Assembly (NCBI RefSeq): GCF_021502675.1
Contig: NZ_JAKFHA010000009.1
Span: 200,168 to 264,167 of the forward strand
From: Yinghuangia soli
GTDB taxonomy: Bacteria > Actinomycetota > Actinomycetes > Streptomycetales > Streptomycetaceae
Direction of reading: 5' to 3'
Length of the DNA: 64,000 nucleotides
Of the stretch, positions 25,280 through 33,957 are shown in pieces. The first letter of the stretch is position 1. Each line of letters begins with the position of its first letter. Under the pieces are notes generated by a model. It saw only the letters and a program-made list of their open reading frames with translations. It did not search any database and was not told the DNA's origin. The position numbers and the translations under genes are program-made.

Positions 25280-25966
25280 TCAGTGCGTGCAGGCCCAAGA
25301 GGCCTTGCCCACGGCCTGGTCGGCCAAGGCGCGCAGCTTGTCGACCGCCGCGCCCGGGTCGCGGCCGTCGTACACCGCGGAGCCGGCCACGAACACGTCC
25401 GCACCGGCCTCGGCGCAGCGCTCGATGGTTTCCGCCGAGACGCCGCCGTCGACCTGCAGCCACACGTCCAGGTCGTGCTTGCCGATCAGTTCACGGGTGC
25501 GGCGGATCTTCGGCAGCATGATGTCGAGGAACTTCTGGCCGCCGAAGCCCGGCTCCACGGTCATGATCAGGATCATGTCCAGCTCGGGCAGCAGGTCCTC
25601 GTACGGCTCGATCGGAGTGGCCGGCTTGAGCGCCATCGAGGCGCGCGAGCCCGCCGCGCGGATGTTGCGGGCCAGCCGCACCGGCGCTGCCGCGGCCTCC
25701 ACGTGGAAGGTCACGCTCCCCGCGCCGGCCTCGGCGTACGCCGGCGCCCAGCGGTCCGGGTCCTCGATCATCAGGTGGGCGTCGACAGGGGTGCCGGCCG
25801 CCTTGAGGATGGCCTCGACGACCGGCAGCCCCAGTGTGAGGTTGGGGACGAAGTGGTTGTCCATCACGTCGACGTGCAGCCAGTCGGCGTTGGCCACCTT
25901 GGCGGTGTCCTCGGCGAGACGCGCGAAGTCGGCGGAGAGAATGCTCGGATTGATCTGAACGCCCAT
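25280..25966 (-). CDS. rpe: Ribulose-phosphate 3-epimerase
   Basis: Interconverts ribulose 5-phosphate and xylulose 5-phosphate in the pentose phosphate pathway. The 228-residue TIM barrel begins [18 protein letters not shown] (catalytic Asp in SILSADF) and shows [17 protein letters not shown] (metal His and catalytic Asp), [23 protein letters not shown] and [10 protein letters not shown], all family signatures. ATG 25966 is chosen over the upstream extension to 26113, which would run into the riboswitch leader of the opposite strand. It is divergent from ribD; ribulose 5-phosphate is also the substrate of the RibB half of ribBA. Confidence 0.97.
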   Translation of the reverse strand: MGVQINPSILSADFARLAEDTAKVANADWLHVDVMDNHFVPNLTLGLPVVEAILKAAGTPVDAHLMIEDPDRWAPAYAEAGAGSVTFHVEAAAAPVRLARNIRAAGSRASMALKPATPIEPYEDLLPELDMILIMTVEPGFGGQKFLDIMLPKIRRTRELIGKHDLDVWLQVDGGVSAETIERCAEAGADVFVAGSAVYDGRDPGAAVDKLRALADQAVGKASWACTH

Positions 25967-26182
25967 GGGGACACCATCCCACCCCGGCGCGCCCGACCGG
26001 GAATCAGGTCGCCATGCGGACACCGGCCCGAAGCGGCGTCCGCCGGGCGCCACCGCCAACTGACGGTTCGTCAGGTAGCGCCGTGACTGCGCTGTGTGCG
26101 CGTGATGGAACACACAGAAGCGGCAAGGTCAAGTAGTCGGGCAGGCGTGGCACACTTCGAGGTGTACGAATGTCACGTACGC

Positions 26183-26320
26183 GCGCTCCGGGGTCGGTGA
26201 AAATCCGAACCGGCGGTAAAAGTCCGCGAACCGGTCGACGTTCTCCACCCGGAGACGACGGCCGGCCGAACCGGTGGAATTCCGGTGCCGACGGTGAAAG
26301 TCCGGATGGGAGGCAGCGCG
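26183..26320 (+). ncRNA. FMN riboswitch (RFN element)
   Basis: The conserved RFN blocks are directly visible in order: GGGGTCGGTGAAAATCCGAA (26190-26209), CCGGCGGTAAAAGTCCGCGA (26210-26229), a variable stem near 26231-26265, CCGGTGGAATTCCGGTGCCG (26271-26290), ACGGTGAAAGTCCGGATGGG (26291-26310) and the closing stem. It senses FMN and lowers expression of the downstream riboflavin genes. Outer boundaries are approximate. The distance of about 120 nt to ribD leaves room for an expression platform; no classic terminator was identified there. Confidence 0.96.
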
Positions 26321-26443
26321 CGGCGGCTGGCTTTGGCGTACCGGCACATCGTGCTGGGCGCTCGAGCCGAACCGTCCTGCCTTCCTGCGGCATGCCCGCA
26401 AGCCCCCCGGTCCACGCGTCGCAAAGATGCGGAGGAGATCCGG

Positions 26444-27640
26444 GTGTCCGGCGGCGAGGTGGCCCCCCAGGGGTTCGAAGCGGAATCGCTCATGCGGCGC
26501 GCCATTGCGCTTGCCGCGCGTGGCCTTGGCACCACCAGTCCCAATCCGGTCGTCGGCTGCGTCGTCGTCGATGCCGAAGGCAATCTCGCGGGCGAGGGGT
26601 TCCACGAGGTCGCCGGCGGGCCGCATGCCGAGGTCGGCGCGCTGCGCGAGGCCGGCGAGCGGGCCCGCGGCGGCACGGCGTACGTCACCCTCGAACCCTG
26701 CGCGCACACCGGCCGGACCGGCCCCTGCGCCCAGGCGCTGATCGAGGCCGGCGTCGCCCGCGTCGTGTACGCGGTCGCCGATCCCAACCCCAAGGCCGCC
26801 GGCGGCGCCGAGGTGCTGCGTGCGGCAGGCATCGCGGCCGAAGGCGGCCTGCTGGCCGACGAGGCCGCCCGCGGCAACGAGGCCTGGCTCACCGCCACCC
26901 GCCTGGGCCGCCCGTTCACCGTCTGGAAGTACGCCGCGACCCTCGACGGCCGCAGCGCCGCCGCGGACGGCACCAGCCGCTGGATCACCTCGGCCGAGTC
27001 CCGCGCCGACGTCCACGCGCTGCGCGCCACAGTCGACGCGGTGGTCGCCGGATCCGGCACGCTGCTCGCCGACGACCCGCACCTCGCGGTCCGCGACGCC
27101 GCCGGAGTACGTCCCGGCCGGCAGCCGCTCCGCGTCGTGCTCGACACCCGCGGCCGTATCCCGGCCGGCGCCCGGGTCCTCGACGACGCCGCGGCCACGC
27201 TCGTCGTCGTGGCCGACGATCTGGCCCCCGAAGCCCTCTCCGACCTGCACGGACGCATCGCCGGCCGGGCCGAGGTCGCGGCCCTGCCGCGCAACGCCGC
27301 AGGCACCGGCCTCGACCTCGACGCGCTCGGCAAGGAGCTGTACGCCCGCGACGTGCGGTCCGTGCTCCTCGAAGGCGGCCCGACCCTGGCCGGCGCCTAC
27401 GCCGCGGCCGGCCTGGTCGACAAGGTCGTCGGCTACCTCGCCCCCGCCCTCCTGGGCGCCGGGCCCGCTGCCCTGGGCAGCGCAGGAATCAGCACCATCG
27501 CCGATGCGTTGCGGCTGTCGGTCCACGAGGTCGTGGCCGGCGAGCGGCTCGGCGGCGACATCAGGATCACCGCATACCCGGCGCGGCCCGGCGACGAGAG
27601 CGCCGTCGAGAGCGGCACCCACCCCGTGAAGGAGTCCTAG
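26444..27640 (+). CDS. ribD: Riboflavin biosynthesis deaminase/reductase RibD (RibG)
   Basis: Bifunctional enzyme of riboflavin synthesis: deamination of 2,5-diamino-6-ribosylamino-pyrimidinone 5'-phosphate, then NADPH-dependent side-chain reduction. The N-terminal CMP/dCMP-deaminase-like domain shows SPNPVVGCV, the zinc motif HAEVGAL (about residue 62) and PCAHTGRTGPC (about 85-95). The C-terminal DHFR-like reductase has KYAATLDGRSAAADGTSRWI, VVAGSGTLLADDP and LLEGGPTLAGAY. GTG 26444 is preceded by GGAGGAG and gives 398 residues; the longer open frame would translate part of the riboswitch. First gene of the operon. Confidence 0.95.
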   Translation: MSGGEVAPQGFEAESLMRRAIALAARGLGTTSPNPVVGCVVVDAEGNLAGEGFHEVAGGPHAEVGALREAGERARGGTAYVTLEPCAHTGRTGPCAQALIEAGVARVVYAVADPNPKAAGGAEVLRAAGIAAEGGLLADEAARGNEAWLTATRLGRPFTVWKYAATLDGRSAAADGTSRWITSAESRADVHALRATVDAVVAGSGTLLADDPHLAVRDAAGVRPGRQPLRVVLDTRGRIPAGARVLDDAAATLVVVADDLAPEALSDLHGRIAGRAEVAALPRNAAGTGLDLDALGKELYARDVRSVLLEGGPTLAGAYAAAGLVDKVVGYLAPALLGAGPAALGSAGISTIADALRLSVHEVVAGERLGGDIRITAYPARPGDESAVESGTHPVKES

Positions 27641-27641
27641 C

Positions 27642-28253
27642 GTGTTCACCGGAATCGTGGAGGAACTCGGCGAGATCGTCTCGGTCGAGCAGCTCGGGGA
27701 CTCCGCCCGATTGACCGTGCACGGCCCCGTCGTCACCGCCGGCGCCCGGCACGGCGATTCCATCGCGGTGAACGGCGTCTGCCTGACCGTGGTGGACGAG
27801 AAGGTCGACCCCACCGAGGCCACCTTCACCGCCGACGTCATGGCCGAGACCCTCAAGCGCTCCAGCCTCGGCGCGCTGGAGCCCGGCTCGCGCGTCAACC
27901 TGGAGCGCCCCATGGAGCTCGGCGGGCGCCTCGGCGGCCACCTGGTCCAGGGGCACGTGGACGGCATGGGCGCGATCGTGTCGCGCACGCCCGGCGAGCA
28001 CTGGGAGGTCGTCAAGATCTCGCTGCCCGCCGCGCTGGCCCGCTACGTCGTCGACAAGGGCTCGATCACTGTGGACGGCATCAGCCTCACGGTCGTCGAG
28101 GCGGCCGCCGACTGGTTCACCGTCAGCCTCATCCCGACCACGCTCGCGCTCACCACGCTGGGTGTGAAGCAGGCCGGCGACCCGGTGAACCTGGAGGTCG
28201 ACGTGATCGCCAAGTACGTCGAGCGCCTGCAGGCATACGGGGACCGGTCATGA
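27642..28253 (+). CDS. ribE: Riboflavin synthase alpha chain
   Basis: Dismutates two 6,7-dimethyl-8-ribityllumazine molecules into riboflavin and the pyrimidine precursor. The 203 residues contain two lumazine-binding repeats: [12 protein letters not shown] with [14 protein letters not shown] in the first, and [13 protein letters not shown] with [15 protein letters not shown] in the second. GTG 27642 starts 2 nt after the ribD stop; the ribosome site AAGGAG lies inside the end of ribD. It overlaps ribM by ATGA. Streptomyces literature also calls this gene ribB. Confidence 0.96.
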   Translation: MFTGIVEELGEIVSVEQLGDSARLTVHGPVVTAGARHGDSIAVNGVCLTVVDEKVDPTEATFTADVMAETLKRSSLGALEPGSRVNLERPMELGGRLGGHLVQGHVDGMGAIVSRTPGEHWEVVKISLPAALARYVVDKGSITVDGISLTVVEAAADWFTVSLIPTTLALTTLGVKQAGDPVNLEVDVIAKYVERLQAYGDRS

Positions 28254-28981
28254 CCGGATTCGCGGGTGCCTGGGACGCGACCATGGAGTGGCTGCGCGAC
28301 CCGGCGTTCTCCGTCTTCGGGCAGGACGTCGTGCGCGGCGACCTGCTCGGCAACATCTTCGCGCTGGCCACCGTCGGCCTCGCGATGCGCCGCACCATCT
28401 GGGCCTGGCCGGTCCAGATCGCCGGTTCGCTGCTGCTGATGGCCGTGTACTGGTCGTACCAGCTGGGCGGCAGCTTCTCGCGGCAGATCCTCATCATCGC
28501 CATGGCGTCGTACGGCTGGGTCCGCTGGACCCAGGGCAAGCGCGCCACCGGAGATATCGCGGTGCGGTTCGCGACGCACCGCGAACGCGCCGCGCTGCTT
28601 GGCGCGATGGTGCTCGGCACCGCCGCGTTCGCGCTGGTGCTCGCCGAGTGGGGCGTGGTGTGGGACCACCGCTGGTGGATGATCGCCGCCGACGCGTACA
28701 TCTTCGTCGGCACCGCGGTCGCCACCGTCGCACAGGCGCGCGGCCTGGTGGAGTTCTGGGCGGTGTGGATCGCCGTCGACCTGGTCGGCGTCCCGCTGAC
28801 CTTCTACAACGGCCTGGTCTTCTCCGGCCTGGTGTACGGCATCTTCCTGGTCATGGTCCTGGCCGGGCTGCGCGACTGGTGGCGCCGCTCCACCGCCGCG
28901 CAGCGCGCTGCGGGCCGGGCGCCCGGAGGGCAGGAATCGATCGCCGCGGGTCCGCGGCATCTGGAAGGAGCACGGGCGTGA
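28250..28981 (+). CDS. ribM: Riboflavin transporter RibM (PnuC family)
   Basis: A 243-residue membrane protein of the PnuC/NiaM-like family with about seven hydrophobic segments ([75 protein letters not shown] and others) and the typical [10 protein letters not shown] loop. PnuC proteins carry nicotinamide riboside, but the position inside an FMN-riboswitch operon, between ribE and ribBA, is that of RibM (PnuX), the characterised riboflavin facilitator of Streptomyces davawensis and Corynebacterium. Translation is probably coupled: its start overlaps the ribE stop and its stop overlaps the ribBA GTG, 4 nt each. Confidence 0.88.
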   Translation: MTGFAGAWDATMEWLRDPAFSVFGQDVVRGDLLGNIFALATVGLAMRRTIWAWPVQIAGSLLLMAVYWSYQLGGSFSRQILIIAMASYGWVRWTQGKRATGDIAVRFATHRERAALLGAMVLGTAAFALVLAEWGVVWDHRWWMIAADAYIFVGTAVATVAQARGLVEFWAVWIAVDLVGVPLTFYNGLVFSGLVYGIFLVMVLAGLRDWWRRSTAAQRAAGRAPGGQESIAAGPRHLEGARA

Positions 28982-30294
28982 ACGACTTCAATGGGGACAC
29001 CGTGAGCCCGGACTCCGCCGCCGCGGGAGCCGGCGCCGACCTCGACCTCACCCTGGACTCGATCGAGGACGCCATCAAGGCGATCGCGGACGGCCAGGCC
29101 ATCGTCGTGGTGGACGACGAGGACCGCGAGAACGAAGGCGACCTGATCTTCGCGGCCTCGCTCGCCACCCCCGAGCTGATGGCCTTCATGATCCGCTACA
29201 GCTCCGGCGTGGTGTGCGTGCCGATGGCCGGCGAGGACCTCGACCGCCTCAAGCTGCCGCCGATGACGCAGGTCAACGAGGACCACAAGGGCACCGCGTT
29301 CACCGTCTCGGTGGACGCCAAGGAAGGCATACACACAGGCATTTCGGCCGCCGACCGCACGCGCACCGTGCGGCTGCTGTCCGACCCGGACACGCGCGCC
29401 GACCAGCTCACCCGGCCCGGCCACATCTTCCCGCTGCGCGCGGTCGAGGGCGGCGTCCTGGTGCGCCCCGGGCACACCGAGGCGGCCGTCGACCTGGCCC
29501 GCCTGGCCGGTCTGCCGCCGGCCGGCGCGATCTGCGAGATCGTGAACGACGACGGCTCGATGTCGCGGCTGCCGCAGCTGGTGCCGTTCGCCCGCGAGCA
29601 CGGCCTCAAGATCGTCTCGATCGCCGACCTGATCGCGTACCGGCGCCGCACCGAGCAGACCGTCGAGCGCGCCGCCGAGACCCGGCTGCCCACCGCGCAC
29701 GGCGACTTCCGGGCCATCGGCTACCGCAGCACGCTGGACGGCGTCGAGCACATCGCACTGGTGGCCGGCGAGATCGGCGCGGGCGAGGACGTCCTGGTCC
29801 GGGTGCACTCCGAGTGCCTGACCGGCGACGTCTTCGGCTCGCTGCGCTGCGACTGCGGCCCGCAGCTGGCCGCCGCGCTGCAGACCGTGGCGGCCGAGGG
29901 CCGCGGCGTGGTGCTGTACATGCGCGGGCACGAGGGCCGCGGCATCGGCCTGCTGCACAAGCTGCAGGCGTACCAGCTGCAGGACGCCGGCCACGACACC
30001 GTGGACGCCAACCTGGAGCTGGGGCTGCCCGCCGACGCCCGCGACTACGGCACCGGCGCGCAGATCCTGTCCGACCTCGGCGTGCGGTCCATGCGGCTGC
30101 TCACCAACAACCCGGCCAAGCGCGCCGGGCTGGAGGGCTACGGTCTGGAGATCCTGGACCGCGTCCCGCTGCCGGTGCACGCCACCGAGGACAACCTGCG
30201 CTACCTGCTGACCAAGCGCGACCGGATGGGCCACGACCTGCCGTGGCTCGAACCGCTGGAGGCCGCCGACGCGACGCCGCACGGGGTCAGCTGA
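28978..30294 (+). CDS. ribBA: Bifunctional 3,4-dihydroxy-2-butanone-4-phosphate synthase / GTP cyclohydrolase II
   Basis: Starts both branches of riboflavin synthesis. The 438-residue protein has an N-terminal DHBP synthase domain ([18 protein letters not shown] around residue 49, acidic metal motif; [23 protein letters not shown]) and a C-terminal GTP cyclohydrolase II domain with zinc ligands [18 protein letters not shown] (about 277-294) and [15 protein letters not shown] 28978 has AAGGAG upstream within ribM; the 27 residues before the conserved core are Ala/Asp-rich. It overlaps ribM by GTGA and is separated from ribH by an unusual 163-bp spacer. Confidence 0.96.
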   Translation: MNDFNGDTVSPDSAAAGAGADLDLTLDSIEDAIKAIADGQAIVVVDDEDRENEGDLIFAASLATPELMAFMIRYSSGVVCVPMAGEDLDRLKLPPMTQVNEDHKGTAFTVSVDAKEGIHTGISAADRTRTVRLLSDPDTRADQLTRPGHIFPLRAVEGGVLVRPGHTEAAVDLARLAGLPPAGAICEIVNDDGSMSRLPQLVPFAREHGLKIVSIADLIAYRRRTEQTVERAAETRLPTAHGDFRAIGYRSTLDGVEHIALVAGEIGAGEDVLVRVHSECLTGDVFGSLRCDCGPQLAAALQTVAAEGRGVVLYMRGHEGRGIGLLHKLQAYQLQDAGHDTVDANLELGLPADARDYGTGAQILSDLGVRSMRLLTNNPAKRAGLEGYGLEILDRVPLPVHATEDNLRYLLTKRDRMGHDLPWLEPLEAADATPHGVS

Positions 30295-30313
30295 CGCGGC
30301 ACCGGGGCGGTGG

Positions 30314-30335
30314 TGCCGGTCCGCGCGGACCGGCA
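30314..30335 (+). promoter_or_regulatory. Perfect 22-bp palindrome in the ribBA-ribH spacer
   Basis: TGCCGGTCCGC is followed at once by its reverse complement, 20 nt after the ribBA stop. It could act as an attenuator or processing site that sets the ribH level relative to ribBA. Confidence 0.5.
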
Positions 30336-30340
30336 CCGCA

Positions 30341-30409
30341 CGACCTGTCCGACCTGTCCGACCTGTTCGAACTGCACTTGTACGAACCGCACGAACCGCA
30401 CGACCAGCA
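30341..30409 (+). repeat. 9-nt repeat tract in the ribBA-ribH spacer
   Basis: CGACCTGTC occurs at 30341 and 30350, then CGACCTGTT at 30359 and CGAACTGCA at 30368. After a 6-nt break CGAACCGCA occurs at 30383 and 30392 and CGACCAGCA at 30401. All copies share the core CGA(C/A)C and period 9. Confidence 0.75.
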
Positions 30410-30457
30410 CCACCGCATCTGCCCATCTCCGTACCAGAAACGGGACATCAAGCGATC

Positions 30458-30943
30458 ATGAGTGGCAACGGAGCTCCCGAGCTCACCGTGGAAGGCGCCC
30501 AGGGCCTGCGCGTCGGCGTCATCGCCGCCCAGTGGCACACCCCGGTCATGGACGGCCTGCTCGCCGGGGCGCTCGCCGCCCTCGACGAGTTCGGCATCAC
30601 CGAGCCCACCGTGGTCCGCGTCCCCGGCGCCTTCGAGCTGCCGGTCGTCGCCAAGGCGCTCGCCGAGAACGGCCACGACGCCGTGGTCGCGCTGGGCGTG
30701 GTCATCCGCGGCGGCACCCCGCACTTCGAATACGTGTGCGCCGCGGCGACCGACGGCCTCACCCGGGTCGCCCTCGACACCGGGGTGCCGGTCGGCTTCG
30801 GCGTCCTCACGTGCGACGACGAGCAGCAGGCGCTGGACCGGGCCGGCATCGAGGGGTCCAAGGAGGACAAGGGCCGCGAGGCCGCCACCGCGGCGGTCGC
30901 GACCGCGGTCGCGTTGCGTAAAGTTGCCACGCCGCAGCGCTGA
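30458..30943 (+). CDS. ribH: 6,7-dimethyl-8-ribityllumazine synthase
   Basis: Condenses the RibD-pathway pyrimidine with 3,4-dihydroxy-2-butanone 4-phosphate to give lumazine; usually a 60-mer or pentamer. The 161-residue protein shows [34 protein letters not shown] and [18 protein letters not shown] with the catalytic His, then [19 protein letters not shown] 30458 gives the normal length; its ribosome site is weak. It is separated from ribBA by a palindrome and 9-nt repeats rather than being overlapped like the genes before it. Confidence 0.96.
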   Translation: MSGNGAPELTVEGAQGLRVGVIAAQWHTPVMDGLLAGALAALDEFGITEPTVVRVPGAFELPVVAKALAENGHDAVVALGVVIRGGTPHFEYVCAAATDGLTRVALDTGVPVGFGVLTCDDEQQALDRAGIEGSKEDKGREAATAAVATAVALRKVATPQR

Positions 30944-31006
30944 CGCCGCGTCGGCGGCGCCCGGCAGCACATCCGTCTCGACCAGAGTGAGAAGTCGATC
31001 CCCTCG

Positions 31007-31270
31007 ATGAAGACGTTCGAACAGCTCTTCGCGGAGCTGCAGGAGAAGGCCGCGGCCGGCCAGGCCGGATCGCGCACCGCCGAGCTCGTCCAGCAGGGCG
31101 TGCACAGCATCGGCAAGAAGGTGGTCGAAGAGGCCGCCGAGGTGTGGATGGCCGCCGAGTACGAAGACGGCGACCGGTGTGCCGAGGAGATCTCGCAGCT
31201 GCTCTACCACCTGCAGGTGATGATGGTCGCTCGCGGCATCACCCTCGAGGACGTATACGCTCACCTGTGA
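31007..31270 (+). CDS. hisE: Phosphoribosyl-ATP diphosphatase
   Basis: Second enzyme of histidine biosynthesis; hydrolyses phosphoribosyl-ATP to phosphoribosyl-AMP. The 87-residue all-helical MazG-like protein has the metal-binding pattern [18 protein letters not shown] and [18 protein letters not shown], with the acidic EExxE/ExxD ligands. Stand-alone HisE of this length is normal for actinobacteria. It follows ribH by 63 nt and precedes hisG by 119 nt, so it may be cotranscribed with either side. Confidence 0.95.
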   Translation: MKTFEQLFAELQEKAAAGQAGSRTAELVQQGVHSIGKKVVEEAAEVWMAAEYEDGDRCAEEISQLLYHLQVMMVARGITLEDVYAHL

Positions 31271-31389
31271 CAGCCGGGCGGCGTCCGCGCCGCCCGCTGG
31301 TCCGAACATCATCCGAGTCCCCGGCTCCGGAAGCGCCTGCCCGCGCGTCCGGGGGCCGGGGCGCTCGCCCATGGAAGAAGGTTCCCCTC

Positions 31390-32238
31390 ATGCTGCGCAT
31401 CGCCGTCCCGAACAAGGGTTCGCTCTCGGAGCCTGCGTCGGCGATGCTCCATGAGGCCGGCTACCGGCAGCGCACCAACAGCAAGGAATTGGTGCTCGTC
31501 GACCCGGACAACAACGTCGAGTTCTTCTTCCTGCGCCCGCGCGACATCGCGGTGTACGTCGGGTCCGGACGCCTGGACGCCGGCATCACCGGCCGCGACC
31601 TGCTCCTCGACTCCGGCGCCGAGGCCGAGGAGATCCTCGAACTCGGCCTCGGCAAGGCCACCTTCCGCTGGGCCGCGCCGGTCGGCGCGTACGGCTCGGT
31701 TAAGGACCTGCAGGGCGCGCGCATCGCGTCGTCCTACATCGGCCTCGTGCAGCGCTACCTGGCCGAGCAGGGCGTCGAGGCGGCCTCGGTGGTCAAGCTC
31801 GACGGCGCGGTCGAGACCGCGATCCAGCTGGGCGTCGCGGACGTCATCGCGGACGTCGTGGAGACCGGCACCACGCTGCGGCAGGCCGGCTTGGAGATCT
31901 TCGGCGACCCGATCCTCGACTCCGAGGCGGTGCTGGTGCGGCGCACCGGTGCGGAGCCGTCCGCGGCGGTGGACCAGCTGGTCCGGCGCCTGCAGGGCGT
32001 CCTGGTCGCGCGCCGCTACGTGATGATGGACTACGACATCCGCGTCGAGCGCGTCGAGCAGGCGGTGGCCCTCACCCCGGGCCTGGAGTCGCCGACCGTG
32101 TCGCCGCTGCACAACGAGGGCTGGGTCGCGGTCCGCGCCATGGTCCCGCGCCGCGAGGCGCAGCGGATCATGGACGACCTGTGGGAGATCGGGGCCCGGG
32201 CGATCCTGGTGACCGGCATCCACGCCTGCCGCCTCTGA
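31390..32238 (+). CDS. hisG: ATP phosphoribosyltransferase, long form
   Basis: First and committed enzyme of histidine biosynthesis; joins ATP and PRPP. The 282-residue protein begins MLRIAVPNKGSLSEPASAML and contains DIAVYVGSGRLDAGITGRDLL and the PRPP loop around IADVVETGTTLRQAGL. The extra C-terminal domain, about 210-282, with GLESPTVSPLHNEGWVAVRAMVPR, is the histidine-binding regulatory domain of the long HisG type, so feedback inhibition is expected. ATG 31390 follows GGAAGAAGG. A strong hairpin lies 36 nt after the stop. Confidence 0.96.
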   Translation: MLRIAVPNKGSLSEPASAMLHEAGYRQRTNSKELVLVDPDNNVEFFFLRPRDIAVYVGSGRLDAGITGRDLLLDSGAEAEEILELGLGKATFRWAAPVGAYGSVKDLQGARIASSYIGLVQRYLAEQGVEAASVVKLDGAVETAIQLGVADVIADVVETGTTLRQAGLEIFGDPILDSEAVLVRRTGAEPSAAVDQLVRRLQGVLVARRYVMMDYDIRVERVEQAVALTPGLESPTVSPLHNEGWVAVRAMVPRREAQRIMDDLWEIGARAILVTGIHACRL

Positions 32239-32274
32239 CCGGACGGGGACACCCCCGCCGATCGGCTTGCCGCC

Positions 32275-32318
32275 GAAGGGCCCGCGCCCGCAGCTCGCGC
32301 TGCAGGCACGGGCCCTTC
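32275..32318 (+). terminator. hisG terminator hairpin
   Basis: GAAGGGCCCG (32275-32284) pairs with CGGGCCCTTC (32309-32318); inside, GCAG and CTGC form a second short stem. Confidence 0.7.
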
Positions 32319-32399
32319 GCCATCCTGGCGGAAGCGAGGGCAATCGCCAGGGCGAAAGACCGCCCAAGCACTGGGAGCTCGTCGCCGGGAGCGACCCGG

Positions 32400-33300
32400 G
32401 ACTGCCCCACCGCGCCGTGGGCGACGCTGCTTAGGGCGTTACGCGGGCGCTGGGCGGGAGAGTGGTGGGCCCGTGGTGGTCGGCGGCACGGGCGGTGTCG
32501 CCTGGTTGCTGGGCCGGCGGTGCCCGCGGCGGGCAGCGCGCGGCGCTGCGCCGCGGGGCGCTGGGAAGACTGCGCGGCGGGGCGCGAGGGGGGCTGGGAG
32601 GTCGACTGGGGCACCGCGCGCCGCGGGCGACGCTGCTTAGGGAGCCAGGGGGCGCTGGGCGGGGAGAGTGGTGGGCCCGTGGTGGTCGGCGGCACGTGTG
32701 GTGTCGCCGGGCCGGCGGTGCCTGCGGTCGGCAGCGCGCGGCGAGCGCCGCGGGGCGCTGGGGAGGCTGCTCGGCGGGGGCACTGTCGGTCGGCGGCACG
32801 TGCTGTGCGGCGCGGCCGGGCAGGAGGGGCCGGGAGATCGCCCCGGGCTTGGCGGGACTGTCGATCGACTCACGACCTGATGGTGGGCCGTGTCGGAAGG
32901 GGGATGGGGCGCTGCAAGGCGGAATCGCCCGCAGCGGCGAGGGCCGGAGTCGCGCGAAGGGCGGAGGATGCCGGGCCGGGCGAGTGGTCTGTGCCTGGTC
33001 CGCGCGGCGGAGGTCGGCTGCGTACGCCCGTTCGCGTGGCGGTCTGGGAACCGTGGTGGGGCAGCGCCTGGGCTGGCTCACCGCCCGACGCTGGGGCCGC
33101 GCTCGCGGCGGGGGACGGGGAGGTCGACGGGCGGAACCGCCGCAGCGGTCAGGCGGGTCGCACGTGCGGGGTGGGGCATGGCTGCTTGTGCCTGGTCTGC
33201 GCGGTGGGGGTCGGTCGTTCGCGCCGTGTTTGCGTGGCGGTCGGGGAGCTCTGCGGGTGTTGCGCTCGTGCGGGTGGGGTGCCGTTGCCGGGCGGGGGGC
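32400..33300. repeat. Array of diverged direct repeats of about 200 bp downstream of hisG
   Basis: Two good copies have period 206: GCGACGCTGCTTAGGG occurs at 32421-32436 and 32627-32642, and a block starting GAGAGTGGTGGGCCCGTGG is repeated within each. Two further, more diverged units follow: GTGCCTGGTC(C/T)GCGCGG at 32991 and 33188 (197 bp), and CGGAA(T/C)CGC with nearby GCAGCGG at about 32928 and 33136. Open frames on both strands are Arg/Pro/Gly low complexity and look non-coding. The remainder of the 32239-33438 gap holds only the hisG terminator and the promoter region of the PH-domain gene. Confidence 0.7.
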
Positions 33301-33438
33301 TTTGCTCGGGCTTCGGGGGTAGCGGGTCGGCGGTGGGGTGGTCCCGGCGGGAGGGGGGCTTCGGGGACGCCGTAGGCTCGGTGCGGCTGTTTGGACCGAT
33401 CTTGCGAGGGTGACCCGTCCGCCATGGAGTCGAGCACT

Positions 33439-33921
33439 GTGACCAACGACCCTGCCGCCCGTGCCGCCGAACGCGGTGAACTGCCGCGGACCTGGTACCC
33501 GGCGCGGAGCCGCCTGGTCACCCGGGTCATGGGGGCGGTCATCATGATCGGCCTCACCGTCCTCGCGGTCGCGCTGCCGGAGGACGGCGGGTGGAACTTC
33601 GGGTCGCGGGCCGGGGTCGTGCTGACCGGCGTCTTTTGCCTCGGCTTCCTGCTCACGCTCGGCCGCCCCAAGGTCGTCGCGACCAAGGACGGCGTCACCG
33701 TGGTCAACCTGCTGCGCGTGCGGCACCTGGAGTGGGCCCAGATCGTGCGGGTCACCCTGCGCCAGGGCGACCCGTGGGTGTTCCTCGACCTGTCGGACGG
33801 CGAGACGTTGGCGGCGATGGGGATCCAGACGTCCAACGGCCGCCAGAAGGCCATCGCGGCGGCCACCGAATTGCGGGATCTGGTCGAGCGGTTCGGCGGA
33901 ATCGAGCCCGCAGAGCGCTGA
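33439..33921 (+). CDS. PH domain-containing membrane protein
   Basis: A 160-residue protein with two adjacent hydrophobic segments (VMGAVIMIGLTVLAVAL and GVVLTGVFCLGFLLTLG, about 33-80) followed by a bacterial PH-like domain: VVATKDGVTVVNLLRVRHLEWAQIVRVTLRQG then WVFLDLSDGETLAAMGI. A gene of this type commonly follows hisG in actinobacteria; its role is unknown, probably membrane-associated binding. GTG 33439 is preferred because GGAG lies 9 nt upstream; ATG 33424 would add five residues. TAGGCT near 33373 may be its -10. Confidence 0.8.
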   Translation: MTNDPAARAAERGELPRTWYPARSRLVTRVMGAVIMIGLTVLAVALPEDGGWNFGSRAGVVLTGVFCLGFLLTLGRPKVVATKDGVTVVNLLRVRHLEWAQIVRVTLRQGDPWVFLDLSDGETLAAMGIQTSNGRQKAIAAATELRDLVERFGGIEPAER

Positions 33922-33926
33922 CACCT

Positions 33927-33949
33927 CCGGACGGGGGACCCTCGTCCGG
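33927..33949. terminator. Bidirectional terminator between convergent genes
   Basis: CCGGACG (33927-33933) and CGTCCGG (33943-33949) form a stem in the 36-nt gap between the PH-domain gene and the winged-helix gene. Confidence 0.6.
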
Positions 33950-33957
33950 GTGAACCT

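Noticed and set aside
30341-30409. 9-nt repeats considered as a CRISPR-like array
   Set aside because: Period is only 9 nt with no unique spacers and no cas genes nearby.
32431-33924. Minus-strand 497-residue open frame across the repeat array
   Set aside because: Its sequence is Arg/Pro/Ala low complexity and runs antisense through the PH-domain gene, so it is a GC-rich shadow frame.
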